Shown: in pieces, positions 29,766-37,652 of the stretch
How the letters are laid out: the number at the start of each line of letters is the position of its first letter
How positions within the stretch are numbered: the first letter of the stretch is position 1
Position numbers and translations under genes: made by a program
Notes under the pieces: generated by a model
The model's input: the letters and a program-made list of their open reading frames with translations, nothing else
The model's database searches: none
What the model was told of the DNA's origin: nothing
Assembly (NCBI RefSeq): GCF_000767615.3
Contig: NZ_CP009553.3
Span: 2,232,001-2,296,000, forward strand
Direction of reading: 5' to 3'
From: Pandoraea pnomenusa
GTDB taxonomy: Bacteria; Pseudomonadota; Gammaproteobacteria; Burkholderiales; Burkholderiaceae
DNA: 64,000 bases

Positions 29766-30248
29766 ATGAAGCAGATCTCGAATGCAACGTCGTGGCGACG
29801 TTTGGGTGCTCACGCGCTTGTCGCCGTGGCGTTGCTCGGCGGCGTTGCCAAAGCGGCCATGGCGGCCGACAACAACTCGCCTGTCGGCGTATGGAAGACG
29901 ATCGACGACAACACCGGCAAGCCGAAGGCCCTCGTCACGATCTCGGAGCAGAATGGCCAGCTCGTGGGCGTGATCACCAAGGGATTGGGGCCGAACGACG
30001 ATCCGGAGCGCATCTGCACGAAGTGCACGGACGAGCGCAAGGACCAGAAGATGCTCGGCATGCAGATCATTCGCGGCATGCAAAAGGACGGCGATACCTA
30101 CGACGGCGGCACCATTCTCGATCCGGAGAACGGCAAGGTCTACAAGTGCAAGATGACCGTGAAGGACGATGGCCAGAAGCTCGACGTGCGTGGCTATATC
30201 GGCATTTCGCTGTTGGGCCGCACGCAGACCTGGGAACGCGAGCAGTAA
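29766..30248 (+). CDS. DUF2147 domain-containing exported protein (copy 2)
   Basis: A 160-residue paralogue of the preceding gene. The signal peptide ends near AMA-A. The mature domain again begins SPVGVWKTIDD and closes with GYIGISLLGRTQTWERE; the CTKC and YKCKM cysteines match copy 1. GGGAGG nine bases upstream fixes the ATG at 29766. About 197 bases separate it from copy 1, so it may have its own promoter. A strong terminator follows about 100 bases after the stop. Confidence 0.88.
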   Translation: MKQISNATSWRRLGAHALVAVALLGGVAKAAMAADNNSPVGVWKTIDDNTGKPKALVTISEQNGQLVGVITKGLGPNDDPERICTKCTDERKDQKMLGMQIIRGMQKDGDTYDGGTILDPENGKVYKCKMTVKDDGQKLDVRGYIGISLLGRTQTWEREQ

Positions 30249-30351
30249 AGCAGGGTGATGCAAGCGGTCGTCGATGCGGCCGCGAGTTCGGACGCAGCGG
30301 CCATCACGTGTGCATCGACCTCGGCGCGATTTCGTCGTCGAGGCTCAGGAA

Positions 30352-30384
30352 AGGCCCCGGACGATACGTCCGGGGCCTTCTCGT
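30352..30384 (+). terminator. Intrinsic terminator after the second DUF2147 gene
   Basis: Stem AGGCCCCGGAC / GTCCGGGGCCT with a GATAC loop, followed by TTCTCGTT. The stem is very stable and the U-tract modest. Confidence 0.75.
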
Positions 30385-30488
30385 TCATGCGTGGCCAGAC
30401 GCCGCGAGGGTTGCCGCGGCGATGCCGCGCCGAGGGAGTCGCGCCGCCGATGCGATCCGTGACCTGCCTCGGATGCCTCGCGCCTGCG

Positions 30489-31853
30489 TCACTCGAGCGG
30501 TATGAAGTTACGGCTTGCCGATGCCATCGAAGGCAGACGTGCCAGACGTGCCAGACGTGCCAGACGTGCCAGACGTACGAATAGCGACCGAATCATCTGC
30601 GGCATCGAATGACGCTCGATCGATTCGGCGAGGCTGCTGGTGGCCGGGGAAGACGCCGGTTGCGTCCCGCGCGAACCCGACGGCGCCGCGGGCGGCAGTC
30701 CGATGCGTGTGCCGACCGGATGCGGCATCGACAGCCGTGCCAGCCATGCCACCGTCGTGCCGATCAGGGGAATGCGCTCGGCGATTTCCGTGGCGGTGCG
30801 CACCACGCTTTGAACCCGCGAGAGCACTTCTCCCTGCACGTGATAGGCGTCCACGCGCGAGGACGCCGGTGTCGCGTGATGCCGGGCCACCGTGCGCTCG
30901 TGCAGTCCGGCGGCGTCGAATGTCAGGCCGTGCGATCGCTCCACCACGGAGGTCTGCGCCGAAGCGAGGCCACCGCCCAACGAGTGCCCCGTGAACATCA
31001 GCCGCGACGCCGGGTACAACTGCGTCAACGTCTTCCCCCAGGCGATGGCCGCCTCGTATTGGCGTGAAGGTAACCCCAGCGCCTGCAAAACATTCTGCTT
31101 CCAGTCGACGTAAGCGCGTGCCGCGATGTTCATCTCCGTGCCGCGATTGGCGGCCAGGATGTTGCCGCTGACGGGGTCGGCGTAAACGGCACCAAAGAAC
31201 CCGGACCCCCCGGGGCCGTTGTCGTCATGCGCGTCGATGCGTTGCACGCGCGCGGGCAGGATCTGCGGGATCGACTGGTCGAAGTAGACGTCATGATCCA
31301 CAAGCGCAGCGGTCACGACGTTACGTTGTTCGAGCATCTTGCGAGGCATCGCGTCGATGCCGTGCGTCTCGATCCACGCATCAATCTCGTCGACGCGTTG
31401 CGCGACAGCCACGAGACGCGACGTCTGATATGCCGACGCTTTCGCCTCGCTTTCGTCCACGAGTGATGTCAATTGTTCGAGCACGCTGTCGAAAGCCGCC
31501 GCCTGTTGCGGGTCCGACGGGCGCACCGGGGACGAGCGCCGGCACAGCTCGCGCGTCGCATCGATCCATGCCTGCGTCAACGCCCTCGAGCGACGCTCGT
31601 GCGCGTAATGCGGATCGGCGTCATGTCCGATTCGGGGAGACGTCTGGACGCCGCGCAAGGTGCGTCGCCATCGCGCGCTGGCGATCCGTTGCTCACGCGT
31701 CAGGGCATGCCACTGATCTGATGTTTCGGATGCCGAAGAATGGTGCGCTTGCTCGGGGTTTGCATCGCCATGGGTGGTGGGGGCAGGCGTTTCGTCGAGG
31801 ACGACGTGGGGCGTTACGGCAGGGGCGTGCCGCAGACTTGTTGGGCCAATCAT
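30489..31853 (-). CDS. Lipase-3-like alpha/beta-hydrolase, possible secreted effector
   Basis: A 454-residue protein. Residues about 215-385 form a class-3 (fungal) lipase-like domain: the oxyanion-type NRGTE (237-241), the nucleophile elbow FTGHSLGGGLAS (Ser291), a candidate Asp335/His338 region (VDAYHVQGEVLSRV), and a late His378 in HPVGTRIGLP. The first 110 residues are hydrophilic, low-complexity and without a signal peptide, as in many type III or VI effectors. The C-terminus carries (RLA)n encoded by a 9-bp tandem repeat. No secretion genes are adjacent, and no good Shine-Dalgarno is seen before the ATG. Hydrolase assignment is fairly firm; effector status is inference. Confidence 0.72.
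   Translation of the reverse strand: MIGPTSLRHAPAVTPHVVLDETPAPTTHGDANPEQAHHSSASETSDQWHALTREQRIASARWRRTLRGVQTSPRIGHDADPHYAHERRSRALTQAWIDATRELCRRSSPVRPSDPQQAAAFDSVLEQLTSLVDESEAKASAYQTSRLVAVAQRVDEIDAWIETHGIDAMPRKMLEQRNVVTAALVDHDVYFDQSIPQILPARVQRIDAHDDNGPGGSGFFGAVYADPVSGNILAANRGTEMNIAARAYVDWKQNVLQALGLPSRQYEAAIAWGKTLTQLYPASRLMFTGHSLGGGLASAQTSVVERSHGLTFDAAGLHERTVARHHATPASSRVDAYHVQGEVLSRVQSVVRTATEIAERIPLIGTTVAWLARLSMPHPVGTRIGLPPAAPSGSRGTQPASSPATSSLAESIERHSMPQMIRSLFVRLARLARLARLARLPSMASASRNFIPLE
30532..30576 (-). repeat. 9-bp tandem repeat inside the lipase-like gene
   Basis: Four perfect copies of GCCAGACGT (30541-30576), preceded by one copy with a single mismatch (30532-30540). They encode the tripeptide Arg-Leu-Ala repeatedly near the C-terminus. 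Because the unit is a multiple of three, copy-number change would lengthen or shorten the helix without a frameshift. Confidence 0.9.
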
Positions 31854-32153
31854 GATGTCGGTGCGTCAGGGGAAGCGTCGTGGGAAACCGCGCGCGGGTC
31901 GCCCGGCGTCGGAACATGACGCGGGTAAGGGCGACGCGGTGGCGGAACGGCGAGCGATTCTGCTCGCGCGCGACGCTGTCGGACACCAGGAATGGCTCAT
32001 TTCCCAAACGTCGGGCCATGACGACAGGGGGGCAACACCCGAGCACGACAAAGCCCGGGCAGTGTCGCTTCACTGTCCGGGTTTGCCGACGTCATTGGCG
32101 CCTGCACGCCGCTGACGTTCCCCCTCGCGATCTTCGGATGCCGACGCGTCCGC
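31854..32153. other. Intergenic region with the terminator of the lipoprotein operon
   Basis: No gene seen. It contains a leftward-reading hairpin at 32054-32081 and, further left, the presumed promoter region of the lipase-like gene, in which I cannot pick out convincing -35/-10 boxes. Confidence 0.6.
32048..32081 (-). terminator. Terminator-like hairpin ending the lipoprotein operon
   Basis: Read leftward: CCCGGACAGTG / CACTGCCCGGG (one mismatch, 6-base loop) followed by CTTTGT. It lies about 75 bases past the stop of the last lipoprotein gene. Confidence 0.6.
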
Positions 32154-33422
32154 TTACCTGGCCAGCCCGCCCAACAGTCCGGTGACCGGCGCCAGCACAC
32201 CGGCGGCACTGCCTGACCCGGTCGTGCCGCCCGAGCCCGCGCTGGCGAGCGACGTGAGCGGGGTCGTGACGGTGCTCAACAGCGTGGTGACGGTGCCGAG
32301 CGGATTCGTGGCGCTGCTGCCGCTTCCACCGACGCCCCCGGTGCCGCCGGTCACTGCCGTGGCGCCACCGAGCAGGCCGGTGAGGCTGCCCAGCGGATTG
32401 GCGCCCGACGTGCCGCCGCCTGCTGTCCCGCCGAGACCGCCGAGCAGACCGGTCAGGGCGCCCAGCGGATTGTTGCCACCGGCCGTTGCGGGCGACACCG
32501 TCGTATTGCCGACGTTGGCGAGCACATTGCCCAGCGCGTTCGGGCTCGTTGCGCCCGTGTTGCCGAACAGCAGACCGCCGGCGCTGGTCGCCGTGTTGCC
32601 CAGTGCCATGAGCGGATTGCCAAGGCTGGCGACCACGGCGTTCGGCGCGGCGCTCTTCACCTGGGTGCCCGCCAGATTCAGCGCGCCGCCCAGCGTGCCC
32701 AGCAGGCCTGCCACCGGCGTGCCCAGCCCGGTCGTGTTCCCCACGGTCTGCGTGGTGCTCACCACCGTATTCGTAATCGGCGAGATGGCGGACGAGAGCG
32801 CCGTGGTCGCCTGCACGACGGGTGCGCTCCCGAGCGCCTGCGTGAGCGCCGCGCCGCCGCTCACGCCACCCTGGCCGACGGTGGCGACCGCATTGCCCAG
32901 CACGCCCGTGAGCGAGTCGACAGGGGTGTTCGCGAGCGGGCCGCTCTTGCCGATGCCCGCGATGCCGCTGCCGAGCGATTTGCCCGCGTTGCCGAGATCG
33001 GTCACGACACTGCCGGTGCTCGCGAGCGTGGTGCCGACCGGGTCGGTGCCTGTCTTGCCCAACTGTCCGAGCCCGCTGCCCACGCCGGTGCCCAGATCGG
33101 TCACGGCGTTACCGGTTTGCGTGAGGGCCCCGCCAAAGCCCTGCGTGGCCTGCGGCGACACGCCCGGAATCGTCGTGCCGGACACCTGGTTTCCGACGGC
33201 GCTGACCACGGAGCCGACCGAGCTCACCACACCGTTGCTCGACGTTGTCGGGTTCGTCGGGTTGTTGGGGTCGTTCGGATTGGTCGGTGTGTGGGGATTG
33301 TTGGGGTTTGTCGGCGTGTTCGACGTCGCGCCACTGCCGCCGCCCGAACTGGAGCAGCCGGTGACGCCGAAGAGCGCTGCGACGAGCGCGGCGAGCAAGG
33401 TGGGGTGAAGCCATTTCGACAT
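32154..33422 (-). CDS. Glycine-rich repeat lipoprotein (paralogue 1), 'collagen-like' type
   Basis: A 422-residue predicted outer-membrane lipoprotein: signal peptide with lipobox VTGC (Cys23) followed by SSSGG. Residues about 30-62 form an Asn/Pro/Thr linker (NPNNP/PTNP repeats). Residues about 64-245 form a module shared with the two upstream paralogues. The C-terminal third consists of NPLGxLTGLLGG-type repeats, ending LAPVTGLLGGLAR. Similar proteins are often labelled collagen-like triple-helix repeat, but no regular Gly-X-Y run is visible. Last gene of the sigma-54 operon, 59 bases after the MarR gene. Function unknown; adhesion or matrix is inferred. Confidence 0.8.
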   Translation of the reverse strand: MSKWLHPTLLAALVAALFGVTGCSSSGGGSGATSNTPTNPNNPHTPTNPNDPNNPTNPTTSSNGVVSSVGSVVSAVGNQVSGTTIPGVSPQATQGFGGALTQTGNAVTDLGTGVGSGLGQLGKTGTDPVGTTLASTGSVVTDLGNAGKSLGSGIAGIGKSGPLANTPVDSLTGVLGNAVATVGQGGVSGGAALTQALGSAPVVQATTALSSAISPITNTVVSTTQTVGNTTGLGTPVAGLLGTLGGALNLAGTQVKSAAPNAVVASLGNPLMALGNTATSAGGLLFGNTGATSPNALGNVLANVGNTTVSPATAGGNNPLGALTGLLGGLGGTAGGGTSGANPLGSLTGLLGGATAVTGGTGGVGGSGSSATNPLGTVTTLLSTVTTPLTSLASAGSGGTTGSGSAAGVLAPVTGLLGGLAR

Positions 33423-33481
33423 GACATGTCTCCTCGAACAGGGACGAGCGCTTCCGGGGGGGCGTAGCTCGCCGGCGGCCG

Positions 33482-34213
33482 TCAGGCCTTGGACGTGGGG
33501 CCCCTGGCACTGGACACCAGGCCAGCGATGTCCTGGTCGGCCTCGAAGCGCAGACGGAAGGTTTCGCTCTTCAGGGTGCGAATGCTCTGCACCAGGAAGT
33601 CGTGGATCGCGGCGAGTTCGCTGTGGTCGTAGGCGGCACTCACGGCGGTGAGCTCGCGCGAGACGGACGACAGGAACTGCTCGATCTGAGCGCAGCGTTC
33701 GGCGATCGGATGGATCATCACCATGCGGCGGTCGTGCGGATTCTTTTCGCGCTCGACGAAGCCGGCGCGCTCGAGCCGGTCGATGACGGTGGTGATGCCG
33801 CCAGAACTCACGCCCATGAGCTCGGCCAACTGACCGGCGGTGATCGATTCGAGTTCGAGAATCAGGTCGAGCGCGTTCAGATCGGTGACGTTCAGACCGA
33901 GCTGTTCGGCCAGCGCTGCGTGATAGAGCGCGGTGTACACGGCGAGCCGGCGTCCGAGCGAGCGGACGATGCCGGCGACGAGATCGTTTCGGTTCGTATG
34001 TCGGTCGCTCATGGTGCCGTGCGTTGCGTTGAGCGGGGAGGCAGTGGCCGTCGCCCCGGAAGCAGCGCCCGAATCGGCGCCGTACGTGTTGTGGCTCTGG
34101 CGGGCGCCGACACCGCCGGCGGTCTCGCGCATGGCCGGGGGTTCGGCATATTGCGAGGCGGATTCGCCAAGACCGCGCATCAGCACGCCGGTGTCGGATA
34201 GGAAGCGGGCCAT
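33482..34213 (-). CDS. MarR family transcriptional regulator with long N-terminal extension
   Basis: 243 residues. The C-terminal 150 form a MarR winged-helix domain: LNVTDLNALDLILELESITAGQLAELMGVSSGGITTVIDRLERAGFVEREKNPHDRRMVMIHP shows the HTH and wing in order. The first 70 residues are low-complexity (Ala/Ser/Gly/Thr) and not part of the family core. AAGGAG five bases before the ATG at 34213 supports translating this extension, although an internal ATG (about 34012) would give a standard MarR. It is embedded between two lipoprotein genes in the same operon, so it probably regulates this operon or the neighbouring pilus genes. Confidence 0.87.
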   Translation of the reverse strand: MARFLSDTGVLMRGLGESASQYAEPPAMRETAGGVGARQSHNTYGADSGAASGATATASPLNATHGTMSDRHTNRNDLVAGIVRSLGRRLAVYTALYHAALAEQLGLNVTDLNALDLILELESITAGQLAELMGVSSGGITTVIDRLERAGFVEREKNPHDRRMVMIHPIAERCAQIEQFLSSVSRELTAVSAAYDHSELAAIHDFLVQSIRTLKSETFRLRFEADQDIAGLVSSARGPTSKA

Positions 34214-34298
34214 GGCATCTCCTTATCGATGAATTGCCTGGGGCATGCGCGGCGCCGGAACGTCGGCGGCGCGCGCGATGCCATGTGTCACTTGCGAT

Positions 34299-35477
34299 TT
34301 ACTTGCCGACGCTGGCGACGCTGCCGAGCGGGGTGGTCACCGGTGCGAGCAGACTGCCGAGGCCGGCGGTGGCGCCACCCGAGCTGCCGCCGGCCGCGCT
34401 CGTCACGCCGGAGAGCAGGCCCGTCACGGGCGCGAGCGGGCTGGCGCTGCCGCCCGACCCCGACGCGGCACCGCCCAGGCCGCCCAGCAGACCCGTGACC
34501 GGCGCAAGCGGGCTGCCCCCGCCGCTGGTGCCGCCAAGTCCACCCAGCAGACCCGTCACCGAGCCGAGCGGATTCGCGTTGCCGCCCGCCGCGGTCGATC
34601 CGAGGTTGCCGAGCAGCGAGCCGAACGGGTTGGCCGTGCCGGTCGAGGTGGATCCGTTCAGGAACGAGCCGACGCCGCCGACTGTGTTGCCGGTGGCGAT
34701 GACGGTGTTGCCGAGCGCCGTCACCACACCGTTCGACGAGGTGCCCTTCATCGTCGTGCCGACCGTGCCGACCGTGTTGCCGACCGTCGTGAGCAGGTTC
34801 TGCACCGGGCCGCCCAGACCGGTCGTGGTACCTACCGTGCGGGTGGTGTCGGACACGACGTTGGTGACCGGGTTGATCGCCTTCGAGAGCGTGGAAGTGA
34901 CCTGCGTGACCGGTCCACCCGTGAAGGCCTGCTTCAGAATTGCGCCGCCCGCGATGCCGCCCTGGCCGACCGTGGATACCACATTGCCCACGGCGGACGT
35001 CAGTCCGTCGACCGGCGTGCCGGCGAGCGGGCCGCTCTTGCCGATGCCGGCCACACCACTACCCAGTTGAACGCCCGCCTGGCCCAGATCGGTCACGACG
35101 TTGCCGGTGCTGGCAAGCGTGGTGCCGACGGAATCGCCTGACGTGCCGGTTTGGCCGAGACCCGCGCTCACGCCGTTGCCGAGATCGGTGACGGCGTTGC
35201 CGGTGCTCTTGAGTGCGCCGCCGAATCCCTGTGACGCTTGCGGCGAGACGAGCGGCAACTGCGTGCTGGCGACCTGATCGCCGAGCGCGCTCACGACGTT
35301 GCCGGCGGAGCTCACGACGCCGCCCGCGTTCGTTGCGGTGGTGCCCACGGCGTTCGGCGTGCCCGTGGTGCCGGCCGAGGTGGCACCGCTTCCGCCACCG
35401 CCGCTCGAGCAGCCGGTCAGTGCGATGGCGGCGATGGCGGCCGAGGCGAGAAGCGTGCGTTGGAGTGCGAGGTTCAT
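34299..35477 (-). CDS. Glycine-rich repeat lipoprotein (paralogue 2), 'collagen-like' type
   Basis: 392 residues with lipobox LTGC (Cys23) followed by SSGGGGSG. A short linker leads into the shared module (about residues 50-235), which is closest to paralogue 1: identical blocks include QGFGGAL, TGNAVTDLG, VGTTLAST and GIGKSGPLA. The C-terminal part carries about four PLAPVTGLLGGLGG-type units. The start at 35477 has AGGAG ten bases upstream; the open frame runs further, to 35528, without a ribosome site. Third gene of the operon. Surface location likely, role unknown. Confidence 0.8.
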   Translation of the reverse strand: MNLALQRTLLASAAIAAIALTGCSSGGGGSGATSAGTTGTPNAVGTTATNAGGVVSSAGNVVSALGDQVASTQLPLVSPQASQGFGGALKSTGNAVTDLGNGVSAGLGQTGTSGDSVGTTLASTGNVVTDLGQAGVQLGSGVAGIGKSGPLAGTPVDGLTSAVGNVVSTVGQGGIAGGAILKQAFTGGPVTQVTSTLSKAINPVTNVVSDTTRTVGTTTGLGGPVQNLLTTVGNTVGTVGTTMKGTSSNGVVTALGNTVIATGNTVGGVGSFLNGSTSTGTANPFGSLLGNLGSTAAGGNANPLGSVTGLLGGLGGTSGGGSPLAPVTGLLGGLGGAASGSGGSASPLAPVTGLLSGVTSAAGGSSGGATAGLGSLLAPVTTPLGSVASVGK

Positions 35478-35534
35478 GGTGTCTATCTCCTGTGTCGTTC
35501 TGAAAGTTTCGATTCGGTTTCGGCGCATCGCCGC

Positions 35535-37097
35535 TTACTTCTTCGCGCCGAGCAGGCCGCCCAGCAGACCCGTCACCGGGGCGAGCGGGCCGGTGCTTCC
35601 GGTGCCGCCGGCGCTGGTTGCGCCGCCGACCGCGCCCGTGACCGCGCCGAGCAGGTTGGTCACCGGCGCAAGGGCGCCGCCCGCGGTCGCGCCGCCAGTG
35701 CCACCGGTCGCGCCGCCGGCCACGGCGCCGAGCCCGCCGGTCAGACCCGAGACGAGATTCGTCACCGGGGCGAGGGCGTTGCTGCCCGGCGTGCCGCCGG
35801 CGGCGCCGCCGAGCGCCCCCGTCACGCTGGCGACGAGGGTGGTGACCGGTGCGAGCGGGCTGCCGCCCGAGGCGCCGCCCGTGGCGCCACCGAGCCCGCC
35901 TGTCAGACCGGCGACGAGATTCGTGACCGGGGCGAGGGCGTTGCTGCCCGGCGTGCCGCCAGCGGCACCGCCGAGCGCACCCGTCAGGCCCGAGACCACG
36001 CTCGTGACCGGGGCGAGCGGGTTGGCGCCGCCAGTGGCGCCACCCAGGCCACCCAGGCCGCCTGTCAATCCCCCCAATGCCGACGTAAGCGGCGCGAGCG
36101 GATTGGCGCTGGTCGGCGTGCCGTGCACGGCGCCGCCGAGACTTGCCACGGTGTTGCCCACGCCTGCGACGATGCCGCCAACGTCCGCGGCGACCGGGTT
36201 GTTGAGTTGCCCGCCGATCTTCGTGCCCACGCCGGCCAGACCGCCGCCCACGGTGGCCAGCAAGCCGGCAACCGGCGTACCCAGGCCCGTCGCATTGCCG
36301 ACCGTTTGCGTGGTGTTCGTCACCACGTTCGTGATCGGAGTGATCGCGGAGGAGAGCGACGTCGTCAGTTGCTGCACCGGCGCGCTCGTAACGGTCTGCG
36401 TGAGCCCGGTACCGAGCGACTGGCCGGCCATGCCGACCGAGGTCACGACACCGCCGAGCAGCGTGGTGACGCCGTTGATCGGCGTGCTGCCGAGCGGGCC
36501 TGTCTGACCGAGACCGGCGACGGCGCTGCCCAACTGCGTGCCCGCCGTGCCGAGATTCGTCACCGCCCCGCCCACGCTGGCGAGCGTCGGGTTGAGCGGG
36601 TCGCTGACCGAACCGAGCTTGCCGATGCCGTTGGTCAGGCCCGTGCCAAGTGTCTGCACGGCGGTGCCGGTGGACACGACGGCGCCCGACAGACCCGATT
36701 GCGTTTGTGTGCTCAGCAGCGGGAGTTGCGTGCCGGCGAGCGTCGTGCCCACGTCGCTGACGGTCTTGCCGACTTGGGTGACAACCCCCGTGCTTGCCGT
36801 ACCGGCGACCGTGCCGATCGGGTTGGTGGTCGCGCTCGTGCCGGTGCCGCCATCGCCGTTGCCGTTGCCACCCGTGTTGCCATTGCCGCCGGTGCCCGAG
36901 CCGCCGGTTCCCGAACCGTCGCTGACCGTTCCGGCGCCCGTGCCGCCGCCACCGCCAGCGCCGGCCGTGGTGCCGCTGCCACCGCCGTCGCCGAGCGAGC
37001 CGCTGGTGCCCCCGGAGCCTGAGCTGGCGCAGCCGGTCATCGTGATGACGGCAAGCAGGCAGGCGGAAGCGAGCAGGTTGCGTTGAAGGTTGTTCAT
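35535..37097 (-). CDS. Glycine-rich repeat lipoprotein (paralogue 3), 'collagen-like' type
   Basis: The longest paralogue, 520 residues, with lipobox MTGC (Cys23) followed by ASSGSGG. A Gly/Thr/Asn-rich linker of about 60 residues (GTGGNGNTGGNGNGDGGTG) precedes the shared module (about residues 98-285), which is more divergent than in paralogues 1 and 2. From about residue 305 to the end there are at least seven units of the form (P/A)LAPVTxLVxGLTGxLGGaxGG, spaced about 30 residues apart and mirrored as long DNA repeats at 35570-36100. AGAGGACACCATC precedes the ATG. Second gene of the operon. Confidence 0.8.
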   Translation of the reverse strand: MNNLQRNLLASACLLAVITMTGCASSGSGGTSGSLGDGGGSGTTAGAGGGGGTGAGTVSDGSGTGGSGTGGNGNTGGNGNGDGGTGTSATTNPIGTVAGTASTGVVTQVGKTVSDVGTTLAGTQLPLLSTQTQSGLSGAVVSTGTAVQTLGTGLTNGIGKLGSVSDPLNPTLASVGGAVTNLGTAGTQLGSAVAGLGQTGPLGSTPINGVTTLLGGVVTSVGMAGQSLGTGLTQTVTSAPVQQLTTSLSSAITPITNVVTNTTQTVGNATGLGTPVAGLLATVGGGLAGVGTKIGGQLNNPVAADVGGIVAGVGNTVASLGGAVHGTPTSANPLAPLTSALGGLTGGLGGLGGATGGANPLAPVTSVVSGLTGALGGAAGGTPGSNALAPVTNLVAGLTGGLGGATGGASGGSPLAPVTTLVASVTGALGGAAGGTPGSNALAPVTNLVSGLTGGLGAVAGGATGGTGGATAGGALAPVTNLLGAVTGAVGGATSAGGTGSTGPLAPVTGLLGGLLGAKK

Positions 37098-37124
37098 GAT
37101 GGTGTCCTCTGGTCGTTGTCGTTA

Positions 37125-37412
37125 TCAGGCGAGCACGGCTTGTGCCGCCAGACGGTTGTTCATGCGTTGTGCGATGAGCGCGAACAGCAGCGCGTCGACA
37201 GCGGCGCTGCCGAAGCCCGTCATTGCATGGGCCGAATGCGTGGCGTGGCCGTTGGCCGGATCGAACGGTGTGGCGGTGGCGCGCACGCCACCGCCGTCTT
37301 CACCGCCCCTCCCTGGGCTTGCGCCTCTACGATCGTTGCCGCCGATGCGCTGACGCTGCGCGGTGATGGCTTCGGTGCGCTGCGTCGGTTGCTTGGTATT
37401 GCCAATGATCAT
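37125..37412 (-). CDS. Small protein, first gene of the sigma-54 lipoprotein operon, 95 aa
   Basis: No recognised family. The N-terminal two thirds are hydrophilic and Arg/Gly/Thr-rich (IIGNTKQPTQRTEA, then GRGGEDGGGVRATAT). The C-terminal 30 residues are an amphipathic or weakly hydrophobic helix (GSAAVDALLFALIAQRMNNRLAAQAVLA). There is no signal peptide. GGGGGG six bases before the ATG, the ORF position 28 bases before the next gene, and a sigma-54 promoter about 45 bases upstream argue that it is real. Confidence 0.6.
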   Translation of the reverse strand: MIIGNTKQPTQRTEAITAQRQRIGGNDRRGASPGRGGEDGGGVRATATPFDPANGHATHSAHAMTGFGSAAVDALLFALIAQRMNNRLAAQAVLA

Positions 37413-37454
37413 GGTGTCCCCCCGGTGATCTTCAGCGTTGCGATGCAGGGGTAT

Positions 37455-37471
37455 GCGCAAGAGGTGTGCCA
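37455..37471 (-). promoter_or_regulatory. Sigma-54 (RpoN) promoter of the lipoprotein operon
   Basis: Read leftward from 37471: TGGCACA-CCTC-TTGC, with the obligatory GG and GC dinucleotides ten bases apart. This differs from the consensus TGGCACG-N4-TTGC at one position. The predicted transcript start is near 37445, about 33 bases before the 95-aa gene. AATCAATGATTTC (37471-37483), immediately upstream, resembles an IHF site with one mismatch. Confidence 0.8.
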
Positions 37472-37498
37472 ATCAATGATTTCGGATTTGAAGACTTG

Positions 37499-37509
37499 CT
37501 CTAGTTTTT
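37499..37509. repeat. 11-bp motif CTCTAGTTTTT, copy 1
   Basis: Identical to 38297-38307, with partly shared flanks (AAGACT before, CG after). This copy is about 28 bases upstream of the sigma-54 promoter; the other is about 240 bases upstream of the first pilin gene. Confidence 0.5.
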
Positions 37510-37652
37510 CCGTCAAACGGCTGAAAAGCCTGTATTTATTTGCGTTTTGGAAAACAAGAATCTTTTGGATCGAGAGATCGGTGTTCGCAGGGAACGGGTA
37601 AAAGTCAGGGTTAACGCGATCGGAATATGGCGAGTGTCGGGCGCAAATCCGT

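Noticed and set aside
32182..33408. A long rightward frame opposite lipoprotein paralogue 1 (and similar ones opposite paralogues 2 and 3)
   Set aside because: Pro/Val-rich mirror of a glycine-rich gene; no start signal. The leftward frames have signal peptides, lipoboxes and ribosome sites.
35570..36100. Long DNA repeats as a CRISPR array
   Set aside because: They are coding repeats in frame with the lipoprotein, have no spacer-like unique segments of constant length, and no cas genes are nearby.
32154..37097. Collagen triple helix in the three lipoproteins
   Set aside because: I could not find a sustained Gly-X-Y register. The repeats are longer and Leu/Val-rich.
37627..37643. A rightward GG-N10-GC match as a sigma-54 promoter for the pilin genes
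   Set aside because: The -12 side lacks TT and the site is about 900 bases from the first pilin gene. Chance match.
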